DNA of 64,000 bases, taken from contig JANWKR010000023.1 in the NCBI GenBank assembly GCA_025451275.1, positions 1-64,000 on the forward strand. The letters are read 5' to 3'. The notes beneath the pieces are model-generated. The model worked only from the letters and a program-made list of their open reading frames with translations, did not search any database and was not told the DNA's origin. A program made the position numbers and the translations under genes. This DNA is from Steroidobacteraceae bacterium. Lineage in GTDB: Bacteria > Pseudomonadota > Gammaproteobacteria > Steroidobacterales > Steroidobacteraceae. Positions 49,722-60,007 of the stretch are shown piece by piece (positions within the stretch are counted from its first letter, which is position 1; the number at the start of each line of letters is the position of its first letter).

Positions 49722-50494
49722 GCGGCGGCCTGCCAGGCGCTCAGGAACGCAGCGAGGTGCGGGTCCCGGGCCGCGGCCAGGTAGGTGCGCACGCGCTCCA
49801 GCTCCTCGGCGTGCTGCTCGCGCGTCAGGGCGCCGCGCAGCTGCGCGAAACGCAGGTAGATGAGCCAGGTGTTGAGCACGTCGGTCTCGCAGTAGTTGCG
49901 GATGCCGGCGATGTCGCCCGCCTGCCAGGCATCCCACACCTGGCTGCCGTCGAAGCCGAGCTTGCCGGGCAGGCCGAGCAGCAGCGCCATGTTCGTCAGC
50001 GACACGCGGCCGCGGTGCTGGAACCCGGACAGCACGTCCATGAGGTCGGTGTGGCGCCAGTGGTAGCGGCTCAGGTAGTTGTTGTAGCGGAACGCCTGGT
50101 CCTGGTCGCCGGTCTCCCAGAAGCGCCGCGCCTGCACCCCGGCGAGCAGGCCGCGGTAGGTCAGCACCGGCAGGTCGAAGCCCGAGCCGTTCCACGACAC
50201 CAGGTCGGGCGAGAACTTGTCGATGCCCTCGAAGAAGCGCTGCACCAGCTCGCCCTCGGGCGAGTCGTGATCGCCGAGGCTCCACACCTTCAGGCCGTCG
50301 GCACTGCGCAGCAGGCAGGAGATGGCGACTACCCGGTGCTGCTCGAGCGGCAGGAACTCGCCGCCGGTATCCTGCCGGCGCAGCGCGAACATCGCCTTGG
50401 CGACCTGCGCATCGGCGAGGCCCTCGAGGTTGTGGAGCCGCCGCCCGAGCGCCACGTCCGGCACGGTCTCGATGTCGAACACCAGGGTATTCAT
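49718..50494 (-). CDS. Predicted 3'-5' exonuclease (PolB-like, DEDD type)
   Basis: Exonuclease-like protein of 258 residues, related to the proofreading domain of family B polymerases. Exo I is LVFDIETVPD, Exo II is LVSWNGSGFDLPVL, and Exo III is YCETDVLNTWLIYLRF. The middle segment HTDLMDVLSGF also carries conserved Asp residues. The substrate is unknown. Its start overlaps the acpS stop (ATGA), and it overlaps rlmD at the other end. Confidence 0.92.
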   Translation of the reverse strand: MNTLVFDIETVPDVALGRRLHNLEGLADAQVAKAMFALRRQDTGGEFLPLEQHRVVAISCLLRSADGLKVWSLGDHDSPEGELVQRFFEGIDKFSPDLVSWNGSGFDLPVLTYRGLLAGVQARRFWETGDQDQAFRYNNYLSRYHWRHTDLMDVLSGFQHRGRVSLTNMALLLGLPGKLGFDGSQVWDAWQAGDIAGIRNYCETDVLNTWLIYLRFAQLRGALTREQHAEELERVRTYLAAARDPHLAAFLSAWQAAA

Positions 50495-50874
50495 GCCGCC
50501 TTCATCAGTACCGCGACTGCCACCACCAGGCCCGCCTCGTCGGTGAGCGTCACGTGCCCCTCGCCGATCCCGAGCGCGCGGCGCACGCGCTCGCCGCGCG
50601 GCGAGAACACCACTTCCGGTTTGCCCCAGGGGTTCTGCACCACGCCCACGTCGCGGATCCACACGCCGTGGCCGAAACCGGTGCCCATCGCCTTGACGAT
50701 CGCCTCCTTGGCGGCAAAGCGCATGGCGAGGAAGCGCGCCGGGCGCTGGGTACGCTCGAGCTGGGTGCGCTCCTCGGGCATCAGCAGCCGCTCGATGAAG
50801 TGGGCACCGAAGCGCTCCAGGGTGCGCGTGACGCGTGCGCTCTCGAGCACATCGACGCCGATGCCGAAGATCAC
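50491..50874 (-). CDS. acpS: Holo-ACP synthase AcpS
   Basis: Transfers 4'-phosphopantetheine from CoA to acyl carrier protein. The product is 127 residues, the usual length. It starts [11 protein letters not shown] and carries [20 protein letters not shown], the metal/CoA-binding helix, then the [14 protein letters not shown] end. It overlaps pdxJ by 4 nt, the pairing seen in many gammaproteobacteria. Confidence 0.97.
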   Translation of the reverse strand: MIFGIGVDVLESARVTRTLERFGAHFIERLLMPEERTQLERTQRPARFLAMRFAAKEAIVKAMGTGFGHGVWIRDVGVVQNPWGKPEVVFSPRGERVRRALGIGEGHVTLTDEAGLVVAVAVLMKAA

Positions 50875-51605
50875 GCGCGCGCCTCGTCCATGAGCGCCTT
50901 CATGGCGCGCACCGCCTGCGGCAGCCCGACAAACAGGGCGTGGCCGATGAGGGCATGGCCGATGTTGAGCTCGACCACCTCCTTGAGCGCCGCCACCGGC
51001 TTGACGTTGTGGTAGTTGAGGCCGTGGCCAGCGTGCACCTCCAGACCGAGGCTGGCGGCGAGGCGCGCGCCGGCGCGCAGCCGCTCCAGCTCGGTCGCCT
51101 GGCGCGCGCCGTTCGCCTCGGCGTACTGACCGGTGTGCAGCTCCACCACCGGCGCGCCGCAGCGCGCCGCGGCCTCGATCTGGCGCGGCTCCGGGTCGAT
51201 GAACAGCGCCACGCGCACGCCCGCCCCTTGCAGGTGCTGCACCGCCTCGGCGATGCGCACCGCCTGGGCGCCGACGTCGAGGCCGCCCTCGGTGGTCAGT
51301 TCCGCGCGCCGCTCCGGCACCAGGCAGCAGTCCTGCGGACGCACTTCGGCGCCGATGCCGAGCATCTCATCGGTGACCGCCATCTCCAGGTTCATGCGGG
51401 TCTGCAGCAGGCCGCGCAGCGTGCGCACGTCCTGGTCCTGGATGTGGCGGCGGTCCTCGCGCAGGTGCAGCGTGATGTTGTCGGCGCCGGCGGACTCGCA
51501 GGTCAGCGCGGCGTGCACCGGGTCGGGATAACGCGCGCGGCGCACCTGGCGCAGCGTCGCGACGTGATCGATGTTGACCCCCAGAGCAATGCCACCCGCG
51601 CTCAT
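50871..51605 (-). CDS. pdxJ: Pyridoxine 5'-phosphate synthase PdxJ
   Basis: Last ring-forming step of vitamin B6 synthesis. The product is 244 residues. It has [93 protein letters not shown] and [13 protein letters not shown]. All are canonical, including the phosphate-binding and catalytic His/Glu residues. Both junctions are ATGA overlaps. Confidence 0.98.
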   Translation of the reverse strand: MSAGGIALGVNIDHVATLRQVRRARYPDPVHAALTCESAGADNITLHLREDRRHIQDQDVRTLRGLLQTRMNLEMAVTDEMLGIGAEVRPQDCCLVPERRAELTTEGGLDVGAQAVRIAEAVQHLQGAGVRVALFIDPEPRQIEAAARCGAPVVELHTGQYAEANGARQATELERLRAGARLAASLGLEVHAGHGLNYHNVKPVAALKEVVELNIGHALIGHALFVGLPQAVRAMKALMDEARA

Positions 51606-52330
51606 CGCGCCACCTTTCGTACCATCGCCCGGGCCACCGCGCGCGTCGCCAGCGGCCGGCCCTCGAGGCAGGCGCCGAGCGCTGCCTGCAGCAGTCGCCG
51701 CGCGTCCTCGAGCGTGCGCGTATCGCTCAGCTCCTCGCGCGCCAGCGCCAGCAGCGAGCGGCCGGCGAGCGCCCCGGCGGCTCCCGGCAGCGTCGTGGTC
51801 AGGCCGTGCCCGGCACGGAAATGATAGTAGCCTTCGGCGCGCAGCGGCTCACCGCCGTCGGCCTCGCAGGCGAGCTCGACACCGTAGCCGAGCATCTCCA
51901 GCAGGCGCTTCTCGAACAGCCGCAGGCAGCCCTCGAGCGGCGCCCCGCCGCGCAGGCGCACGAGCGTGGCGTGGTAGTCGTCGAACAGCTGCGGCAGGGG
52001 ATCGTGCCGCGTCGTCAGGCGTATCAGCAGCTCGTTCAGGTAGAAGGCGCCCAGCAGGCAGGCTGGCGGCAGCGGCGCGCAGGCCTCGGCGCGCTCCGCG
52101 CCGGTCAGCTGCGGTGCCTCGCCGCGCCCGCTCCAGGACAGCAGCAGCGGCTGGAACGGCTGCAGCAGCGGGGCGAGCCTGGCGTGCGGACCGCGCACGG
52201 CACGCGCGAACAGCGTGAGGCGACCGTGCTCACGCGTCAGCACCTCGAGGATGCGGCTGGTGTCGCGCCACGGGCGGTGATGCAGCACGTAGCCGGGGGC
52301 GAGCGCCACGCGGTGCGGGCTGCGGCTCAT
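51602..52330 (-). CDS. recO: DNA repair protein RecO
   Basis: Loads RecA on SSB-coated gaps together with RecR. The product is 242 residues. It has an N-terminal OB fold ([27 protein letters not shown], residues about 11-37), [30 protein letters not shown] and [20 protein letters not shown]. The cysteines of zinc-containing RecO proteins are mostly absent, as in E. coli. The start at 52330 overlaps the era stop. Confidence 0.96.
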   Translation of the reverse strand: MSRSPHRVALAPGYVLHHRPWRDTSRILEVLTREHGRLTLFARAVRGPHARLAPLLQPFQPLLLSWSGRGEAPQLTGAERAEACAPLPPACLLGAFYLNELLIRLTTRHDPLPQLFDDYHATLVRLRGGAPLEGCLRLFEKRLLEMLGYGVELACEADGGEPLRAEGYYHFRAGHGLTTTLPGAAGALAGRSLLALAREELSDTRTLEDARRLLQAALGACLEGRPLATRAVARAMVRKVAR

Positions 52331-53226
52331 TCGACTCCCAGCTCCCTGAGCGCGCGCGCGTTGTCGGCCCAGTTCTCGCGCACCTTGACCCACAGATTGA
52401 GGTGCAGGCGCCGGCCGAGCAGGCCGTTGAGCGCCAGCCGCGCCGCGCGCCCGACGCGCTTCAGGCGCTCGCCGCGCGCGCCGATGACGATCGGCTTCTG
52501 CCCCTCGCGATCGACCCAGATGGCGGCATCGACACTCAGCTGGCCGTCCTCTTCGGCGAGGCGTTCCACCTCGACCGCGATGCCGTAGGGGACCTCCTGG
52601 TTGAGTTCGAGGGTCAGCTTCTCGCGGATCATCTCGGCGATGCGGAAGTTCAGGCCGCGGTCGGTGAGCTCGCCGTCCGGAAACATGGCCGGCGCGACCG
52701 GCAGGTGCGCGGCGATGGTGGCGCACAGGTCCGGCACGTTGTCGGCCTTGAGGGCCGACAACGGCACCAGGGCGAGAAAGGGATGGCGCGCGCCCAGCTC
52801 ACCGAGATACGGCAGCAGCTGCGCGCGCGGCCGCACGCGATCGATCTTGTTGACCGCGGCGATCGCCGGCCGACCGGAGCGCGCCAGGCGCGCGAGCACC
52901 AGCTCATCCTCGGACGTCCAGGCGAGCGCCTCCACCACCAGCACCACGAGGTCGGCGGCCTCGAGGGCGGCGGCCGCGGTACGGTTCATGGCCTTGTTGA
53001 GGGCGCGGCTCGCCCGGGCGTGCAGCCCCGGGGTGTCGACGAACGCGATCTGCGCCTGCGGCAGGGTCACGACGCCCAGGATGCGATGGCGGGTGGTCTG
53101 CGGACGCGGCGTCACGATCGAGAGCTTGGTCCCGACCAGCGCGTTGAGGAGCGTCGACTTGCCGACGTTCGGCCGCCCCACCAGGGCGGCGAAACCGCTG
53201 CGAAAATCCGGAGCCGGGGCACTCAA
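52327..53226 (-). CDS. era: GTPase Era
   Basis: Ribosome-assembly GTPase that binds 16S rRNA. The product is 299 residues. It has G1 GRPNVGKSTLLN, G2/G3 region TRHRILG and FVDTPGLH, G4 NKID and G5 SALK, followed by a KH domain with the RNA-binding segment VIGARGERLKRVG. The start is a TTG (53226) forming a TTGA overlap with the rnc stop. No ATG or GTG is available before the G1 motif. Confidence 0.97.
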   Translation of the reverse strand: MSAPAPDFRSGFAALVGRPNVGKSTLLNALVGTKLSIVTPRPQTTRHRILGVVTLPQAQIAFVDTPGLHARASRALNKAMNRTAAAALEAADLVVLVVEALAWTSEDELVLARLARSGRPAIAAVNKIDRVRPRAQLLPYLGELGARHPFLALVPLSALKADNVPDLCATIAAHLPVAPAMFPDGELTDRGLNFRIAEMIREKLTLELNQEVPYGIAVEVERLAEEDGQLSVDAAIWVDREGQKPIVIGARGERLKRVGRAARLALNGLLGRRLHLNLWVKVRENWADNARALRELGVE

Positions 53227-53924
53227 CTGGGTCTGTCCGGGGGCGTTTCGATCTCCTCGAGCATGCGGCGGGCGGCGTCCTGCTCGGCGCGGCGCCGGCT
53301 CGAGCCGCGACCCTCGCAGCGCAGCCCCAGCCCCGGCACCTCGCAGCTGACGCGGAAGGTCTGCTCGTGATCCTCGCCCTCGATGTGCAACACCGCGTAG
53401 CGCGGCAGGCTAAGACTGCGCGACTGCAGGTACTCCTGCAAGCGCGTCTTGGGGTCCTTGAGTGCCTCGGGCGGTGGCAGCGCCGCGATGCGCGGCGCGA
53501 ACAGCCGCGCGATGAGGGGCGCCGCCGCACCGTGCCCGCCGTCGAGATAGATGGCCCCGCACAGCGCCTCGAACGCATCCGCCAGGATTGACTGGCGGCG
53601 GAACCCGCCGCTCTTGAGCTCCCCGGAGCCGAGCTGCAGCACCGCCCCGACACCGAGATCGAGCGCCACCTCGGCGAGCGGCTCGCGGCTCACCAGGCGG
53701 GCGCGCAGGCGGCTCAGGTCCCCTTCGGTAGCGTGCGGGAAGGCGCTGTACAGCTCGTGCGCGATGAGCAGGTTGAGGACCGCGTCACCGAGGAACTCGA
53801 GCCGCTCGTTGTTGGGGCCGGCGGCGCTGCGATGGGTCAGCGCGGCGCGGAACAGCGCCAGGTCTTGCGGCGCGTAGCCGAGGCGGTCACGCAGCCACGG
53901 CGCCGGCCAGTCGGCGCTCATCAT
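53223..53924 (-). CDS. rnc: Ribonuclease III
   Basis: Double-strand-specific endonuclease for rRNA and mRNA processing. The product is 233 residues. It has signature NNERLEFLGDAVLNLLIA, DAFEALCGAIYLDGG with the second acidic metal ligands, and a C-terminal dsRNA-binding domain (DPKTRLQEYLQSR ... GRGSSRRRAEQDAARRML). The start may be ATG 53924 or the adjacent ATG 53921. There is a 14-nt gap after the DUF4845 gene. It begins the run of 4-nt overlapping genes. Confidence 0.97.
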   Translation of the reverse strand: MMSADWPAPWLRDRLGYAPQDLALFRAALTHRSAAGPNNERLEFLGDAVLNLLIAHELYSAFPHATEGDLSRLRARLVSREPLAEVALDLGVGAVLQLGSGELKSGGFRRQSILADAFEALCGAIYLDGGHGAAAPLIARLFAPRIAALPPPEALKDPKTRLQEYLQSRSLSLPRYAVLHIEGEDHEQTFRVSCEVPGLGLRCEGRGSSRRRAEQDAARRMLEEIETPPDRPS

Positions 53925-53938
53925 GTCCGGCACAAGAG

Positions 53939-54316
53939 TTAGAGATTGCCTCCGCTGCTGATCTTCACGACCTTGTCGAAGGTGACGTGCAGCGACACAT
54001 TCGCGAATAGCGGTGCCTCGTCCTCGTACTGGCACTCGAGCACCCAGTCGGCGCCGTCCTTGGTGATCTTCATGTCCTTGGTGCTGGGGTACTCCACCAT
54101 GTCGATCTCGAAGTGCTTGTCGATCGCGGTCTTGATCGCGGTCGGACTGGCACCGCCGGCCTTGACTTCGTTGCCGGACTGGTCCATGGCCTTGGCGACT
54201 TTCATGTAATTGAGGTAGATCGGCGCCAGGCGGATGCCGGCATAGATGACTATGGCAAACGGCGTGAGCAGGATCAGCCAGCCGATTGCGGTGACGCCGC
54301 GTTGCCTGCTTTGCAT
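53939..54316 (-). CDS. DUF4845 membrane protein
   Basis: Protein of 125 residues with one N-terminal membrane helix (GVTAIGWLILLTPFAIVIYAG) and a small extracytoplasmic domain. The start MQSRQRGVTAIGW resembles a prepilin-type leader in outline but lacks the G/Phe-Glu cleavage motif. DUF4845 proteins lie between lepB and rnc in many beta- and gammaproteobacteria; their function is unknown. Confidence 0.9.
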   Translation of the reverse strand: MQSRQRGVTAIGWLILLTPFAIVIYAGIRLAPIYLNYMKVAKAMDQSGNEVKAGGASPTAIKTAIDKHFEIDMVEYPSTKDMKITKDGADWVLECQYEDEAPLFANVSLHVTFDKVVKISSGGNL

Positions 54317-54338
54317 CGCTGTAACCCCCTGTGCCCCG

Positions 54339-55481
54339 TTACGGAATCGCCGCGCCAATGCGGCTCCAGATCGGGCCGCCGGAGCGGCGCGGGTCCCAAT
54401 TGAACCAGATCCGGGTGGCCTTGCCGACCAGGTTCTCCTCCGGCACGTAGCCCCAGGAGCGCCCGTCGTCGCTGTTATCGCGGTTGTCACCCATCATCAG
54501 ATAATGCCCCGGCGGCACATCGCCGACAAACGGCGGCGCGCGCATCCCGCCCGGGGCGTCCTCGTCGCCGCACACGTAGCCGCGCAGGCCGCTGCGCTTG
54601 CACGAGGGCAGGAGCGGTGCGCGGTCGAGCGCCACCGGGCAGAAGATCGCCTCGTGCTGGTGGGCGCCGAGCTGCTCGCGCGCCAGCGACAGGTTGACGT
54701 AGCAGCCGTCGTTGAAGCGCTGCGGCCCAACATAGAACTGCACCGGCTTGCCGTTGATCACGATGAGATTGTCGTGCACCTCGACATGATCCCCCGGCAG
54801 GCCCACCAGGCGCTTGATGAAGTTCACAGATGGGTCGACCGGCCAGCGGAACACCACCACATCGCCGCGCTGCGGCTCGCCGATACCCACTACCTTATAG
54901 TTGAGGACCGGCAGGCGCAGCCCGTAGGTGTACTTGTTGACGATGATGAAATCGCCGTCGAGCAGCGTCGGCATCATCGAGTCGGAAGGGATGCGGTACG
55001 GCTCGAACACGAACGAGCGCAGCAGCAGTACCACCAGCGCCACCGGAAAGAAGCTGCGGGCGTAGTCGACGGTGCCGGGCTCGGCGACGGCCTCGGGACT
55101 GCGGCCGACGCCGCGGGCGGCGGCGGCGCGCTGGGGGCCGAGCCACAGGGCATCCAGCGCCCACACCAGCCCCGTGACCACGGTGATGCCGAGCAGCACG
55201 GCGCTGAAGTCGAGCCGCTCGGCGAGCAGCAGACGCAGCACCGCGGCCGCGATCAGCACCGGCAGCACGTTGTACAGCAGGTTCATGACCGGCGGATCGC
55301 GGGGCGCGGGCGGCGGCGCGGGCACGGCCGCGCCGTCGGCGGCGCCGGTGGAGGTGGCGGGCGCGGCGACGGCGGCCAGCGTGCGGCGCGGCCGCAGGAA
55401 CCAGTCATCGAAGATACAGACGATGAGCACCGGCAGCGACAGCCAGGAGAGGAACACGACGATCGGCATCAGCTGTGACAT
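54339..55481 (-). CDS. lepB: Signal peptidase I LepB, with extra membrane segments
   Basis: Cleaves signal peptides at the periplasmic face. The product is 380 residues, longer than E. coli LepB (324). Hydrophobic segments are about 6-24, 67-87, 92-114 and 143-157, two more than the usual two. The catalytic part is intact: Ser168 (RIPSDSMMPTL), Lys near 221 (VNFIKRLVGLPGD) and GDNRDNSDDGRSWGYVP. A Pro/Ala linker (about 35-64) separates the first two hydrophobic segments. ATG 55481 has AAGGAT 5 nt upstream. There is a 23-nt gap after lepA. Confidence 0.95.
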   Translation of the reverse strand: MSQLMPIVVFLSWLSLPVLIVCIFDDWFLRPRRTLAAVAAPATSTGAADGAAVPAPPPAPRDPPVMNLLYNVLPVLIAAAVLRLLLAERLDFSAVLLGITVVTGLVWALDALWLGPQRAAAARGVGRSPEAVAEPGTVDYARSFFPVALVVLLLRSFVFEPYRIPSDSMMPTLLDGDFIIVNKYTYGLRLPVLNYKVVGIGEPQRGDVVVFRWPVDPSVNFIKRLVGLPGDHVEVHDNLIVINGKPVQFYVGPQRFNDGCYVNLSLAREQLGAHQHEAIFCPVALDRAPLLPSCKRSGLRGYVCGDEDAPGGMRAPPFVGDVPPGHYLMMGDNRDNSDDGRSWGYVPEENLVGKATRIWFNWDPRRSGGPIWSRIGAAIP

Positions 55482-55504
55482 GGGAATCCTTACGTACCCT
55501 TGCG

Positions 55505-57301
<1,797 letters not shown>

Positions 57302-57358
57302 GAATCCGCTGAGCTGCCGCCGCTGGCTTGCCGCGCACCCAAGTCCAGCGGCGGGCGG

Positions 57359-57364
57359 ATTATA
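57359..57364 (-). promoter_or_regulatory. Possible internal lepA promoter (-10 only)
   Basis: A perfect TATAAT reads on the minus strand in the 79-nt gap before lepA, the largest gap in the 16-gene array. No recognisable -35 lies 15-19 nt upstream. Confidence 0.3.
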
Positions 57365-57380
57365 TAGGGAAGTTCAGCAC

Positions 57381-57650
57381 TTAGGCGCGCGTGGCCGCGT
57401 GCGGCCCGGGCTGCAGCAGCCGCAGCAGCTCGCCGCGGTCGAGCCGGTGCCGGCACACCACGGTGCCCTCCAGGAGCAGCACCGGCACGTCGAGGCCGTG
57501 GCGGCGCTTGAGCACCGGGTCGGCGTCGACGTCGACCACGTCGATGGGGGGCAGCGCCAGTGTGCGGCCGAGGGCGGTGAGCTCGGCGAGCATCTCGTCG
57601 CAGAGCTGACAGTCGTGCCGGTGCACGACCGTGAGGCGGGCAGCCGACAC
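57381..57650 (-). CDS. Glutaredoxin-like protein (DUF836)
   Basis: Small thioredoxin-fold protein of 89 residues. LTVVHRHDCQLCDEMLAEL carries the CxxC pair. DVPVLLLEGTVVCRH holds the cis-Pro and an extra Cys, the DUF836 pattern. Such genes sit next to the rpoE-rse operon and lepA in several gammaproteobacteria. The start is GTG 57650, 4 nt after rseB. Confidence 0.9.
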   Translation of the reverse strand: MSAARLTVVHRHDCQLCDEMLAELTALGRTLALPPIDVVDVDADPVLKRRHGLDVPVLLLEGTVVCRHRLDRGELLRLLQPGPHAATRA

Positions 57651-57654
57651 GCGC

Positions 57655-58656
57655 TCAGCGGCCCCGGGCGCCGACCGGCGCAGGCCCCTGCGCGCGGACC
57701 TGCGAGGCGATGAACCTGACGGTCTGCGGCGGCACTTCGCCGACCGCGGTCACCTTGTGGCCGTCGACCATGGTCGAGAACGCCGACGAAGAGCCGACGG
57801 CGGCGGACTCCGGCTCGGTGCTCTGCGCGCCGGCCGCCTGCTGCGTCTCGACGAACACCGACACCGAGGCGAAGCCGTCGGTGAACACCATGTGATCGAC
57901 CAGTGCCGGCGAGCCCGGCAGCGTCTGGGCCGAGCGCATGGTCATGCGGAACCCGGGGGGCAGACGCATGGCGCTCCAGGCGAGCGCCGCGGCCGTCGGC
58001 GGCGGCTGCGGCGGGGCGTCGTTGCGCAGCCACTGGAAACCGGCGGTTGACACGTCGGGCTTGAATTCCGCATCAGCGATGCGCGAGGACAGCTTGAGCT
58101 CCGCGAACACGATCTGCTCGATCACGTGGCCGCGCGCATCGCACAGCTGCGTCCTGAGCGGCATAGCCGTGGAGTCATCGATCCACAGCCGGTAGCCGTA
58201 GCGGTACTCGTCCTTGGGCGACACGGTGATGACGTGGGTGTCGCGGCGGTTGTAGCGCGTGCGCCCGACCTCGCGGATGTCGTAGAAGCTCGCGGTCTGG
58301 TCGTTGACCGTGGGGAAGCCCACCAGCGGCTCCTGCGGTGGGCGCTGCTCGACCAGCACCGTGCGCCGGTCGGGCAGATAGCAGGTGAGGTTGGCGCCGG
58401 TGCGGATGAATTCGCGCCCCGAGCCGTCGAGCGAGGCTAGGCGCTCGGAGACGACGCCGTCCTCGACGCGGTGGATGATGCGCAGCATTTCCACGCGTCC
58501 GCCCTGCCAGTGCGTGAAGGTGCCGTCGTAGTTGCGCGTGGTGAGGGCATGGTTCATGCGCTCCAGCCACTGCGCCGGGGCCGGATCGTCGGCGAGCGCG
58601 ATGCCCGCAGCGCCGCAGGCCAGCAGCACGGCGGCGACGCGCTCGCTAGTGCGCAT
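57655..58656 (-). CDS. rseB: Sigma-E regulatory protein RseB (MucB)
   Basis: Periplasmic protein that shields RseA from DegS and senses lipid/LPS signals. The product is 333 residues. It has a signal peptide (cleavage near GIALADD) and MucB/RseB N-terminal domain (WLERMNHALTTRNYDGTFTH, WQGGRVEMLRIIHRVEDG). The C-terminal domain runs about 220-330 (LPPGFRMTMRS, VFTDGFASVSVFVE). The start at 58656 overlaps the end of rseA by 11 nt. Confidence 0.94.
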   Translation of the reverse strand: MRTSERVAAVLLACGAAGIALADDPAPAQWLERMNHALTTRNYDGTFTHWQGGRVEMLRIIHRVEDGVVSERLASLDGSGREFIRTGANLTCYLPDRRTVLVEQRPPQEPLVGFPTVNDQTASFYDIREVGRTRYNRRDTHVITVSPKDEYRYGYRLWIDDSTAMPLRTQLCDARGHVIEQIVFAELKLSSRIADAEFKPDVSTAGFQWLRNDAPPQPPPTAAALAWSAMRLPPGFRMTMRSAQTLPGSPALVDHMVFTDGFASVSVFVETQQAAGAQSTEPESAAVGSSSAFSTMVDGHKVTAVGEVPPQTVRFIASQVRAQGPAPVGARGR

Positions 58657-59296
58657 CGACCTTGGCGTCCATCTTGGCATCCTCCGGCGGCTCCTCGGTG
58701 CCGGCGGCGGCCGGATCACTGGTCATGAAGGCCGACAGCAGGTTGCGCCGCGCCACCGGGGTGGAAAACATGCTGTGCGCCACGACGTAGTTGGCGAGCT
58801 CGGTGCTCGGCACCACCAGCGCGCGGGTGGCGGGCGCGGGCGGCGTCACGTAGCTGTCGTGCGCGCCGGCAGTGTTGATATTCACGACGTTGACCGCATG
58901 CGCAGCGGCCGGTGGCTGCGCCGCCGCGGTGAGCGCCGTCGGTGCCAGCGGCACCTGGGCGCGCAGCCACAGAATGGAGGCGGCCGCGACCCCGGCGGCG
59001 ACCGCGCCGCCGGCGAGCGGCTGCCACCAGCGCACGCCCGCGCGGCGGGCGGGGACGGCGGCGGAGGCGCCCAGCTCCGGCTCGGCGAGCAGCACGGCAC
59101 TCACGCGGTGGGCGAGCGGGGCGTTGAGGCGCACGCCGCGCTCGGCGCGGATGACCGCGCCCATGACCGCGTACCGGCCCCAGCGTGCCTTGAGCTCGCC
59201 GTCGCGCGACAGGCGCCGCGCCAGCAGCTCGCACTCCTGCGGCAGCAGCTCGTCATCGAACATCGCCGACAACTGACTGTCGAGTTCCTCGTTCAT
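58646..59296 (-). CDS. rseA: Anti-sigma-E factor RseA
   Basis: Inner-membrane anti-sigma factor that holds RpoE until cleaved by DegS and RseP. The product is 216 residues. It has the N-terminal sigma-binding domain (EELDSQLSAMFDDELLPQEC, LKARWGRYAVMGAVIR), a membrane helix near 95-112 (GGAVAAGVAAASILWL), and a periplasmic part ending in an acidic/basic tail. It starts in a 4-nt overlap with rpoE. Confidence 0.94.
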   Translation of the reverse strand: MNEELDSQLSAMFDDELLPQECELLARRLSRDGELKARWGRYAVMGAVIRAERGVRLNAPLAHRVSAVLLAEPELGASAAVPARRAGVRWWQPLAGGAVAAGVAAASILWLRAQVPLAPTALTAAAQPPAAAHAVNVVNINTAGAHDSYVTPPAPATRALVVPSTELANYVVAHSMFSTPVARRNLLSAFMTSDPAAAGTEEPPEDAKMDAKVDAH

Positions 59297-59901
59297 CCCA
59301 GTTCCTCCGCGCGGCCGAGGCCGCCCTCGAACACCTCCCGCAGGCGGCGGTCGATGGCCTCGCGAGCTCTGAAAATGCGCGACCGCACGGTGCCCACCGG
59401 GCAGTCCATGGCGGCGGCGATCTCCTCATAAGACAGGCCCTCGAGTTCGCGCAGCACGATGGCGGTGCGCAGGTCCTCGGGCAGGGCGTCGATGGCGGCG
59501 TTCACGGTGGTGCGGATCTCGTCGGTGAGCACCAGCCCCTCGGGGGTCTCGGCATCCTTCATGCGGCCTTGCATGTCGTAGGACTCTTCGCTGTTGTTAC
59601 GGTCGAGGTCATATTCAATCGGGCTGCGGTCACGCGAGACCACGGCGTTCTTGGCGGTGTTGATCGCTATGCGGTACAGCCAGGTGTAGAAGGCGCTGTC
59701 GCCGCGAAACTGGGGCAGCGCCCGGTACGCCTTGATGAAAGCCTCCTGGGCAATGTCCTCCGCCTCGGCCGGGTTGCGCACATAGCGCATGACCAGCTTG
59801 ACAAGTTTGTGCTGGTACTTGAGCACCAGCGCATCGAATGCCCCCTTGTCTCCGCGCTGTACGCGGCGTACCAGACTCAGATCACTTGCATCGGCGCTCA
59901 T
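59293..59901 (-). CDS. rpoE: RNA polymerase sigma factor RpoE (sigma-E/AlgU)
   Basis: ECF sigma factor for envelope stress. The product is 202 residues. It has region 2 (DALVLKYQHKLVKLVMRY, EAEDIAQEAFIKAYRAL, FYTWLYRIAINTAKN) and region 4 (LPEDLRTAIVLRELEGLSYEEIA, CPVGTVRSRIFRARE, the latter being the -35 reader). It is the first gene of rpoE-rseA-rseB, preceded by two sigma-E-type promoter matches that imply autoregulation. Confidence 0.98.
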   Translation of the reverse strand: MSADASDLSLVRRVQRGDKGAFDALVLKYQHKLVKLVMRYVRNPAEAEDIAQEAFIKAYRALPQFRGDSAFYTWLYRIAINTAKNAVVSRDRSPIEYDLDRNNSEESYDMQGRMKDAETPEGLVLTDEIRTTVNAAIDALPEDLRTAIVLRELEGLSYEEIAAAMDCPVGTVRSRIFRAREAIDRRLREVFEGGLGRAEELG

Positions 59902-59919
59902 GCGCGCCCTCTACTCCCG

Positions 59920-59947
59920 TCCAGAAGGCCGCCGCGCTGTGAGTTCC
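59920..59947 (-). promoter_or_regulatory. Downstream candidate sigma-E promoter of rpoE
   Basis: On the minus strand GGAACT (59947-59942) and TCTGGA (59925-59920) are separated by 16 nt. The -35 directly abuts the -10 of the upstream promoter. It ends 19 nt before the rpoE ATG. Confidence 0.45.
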
Positions 59948-59975
59948 AATAGACTGTGACCTCTTGTGAAAGTTC
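59948..59975 (-). promoter_or_regulatory. Upstream candidate sigma-E promoter of rpoE
   Basis: On the minus strand TGAACTT carries GAACTT at 59975-59970. It is followed by 16 nt and TCTATT (59953-59948). The E. coli rpoE autoregulated promoter has GGAACTT, 16 nt, TCTAA, so spacing is identical and both elements nearly match. Confidence 0.65.
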
Positions 59976-60007
59976 AGACCCGCCCGCGGTGGGGCCGGCA
60001 CCTCCTC

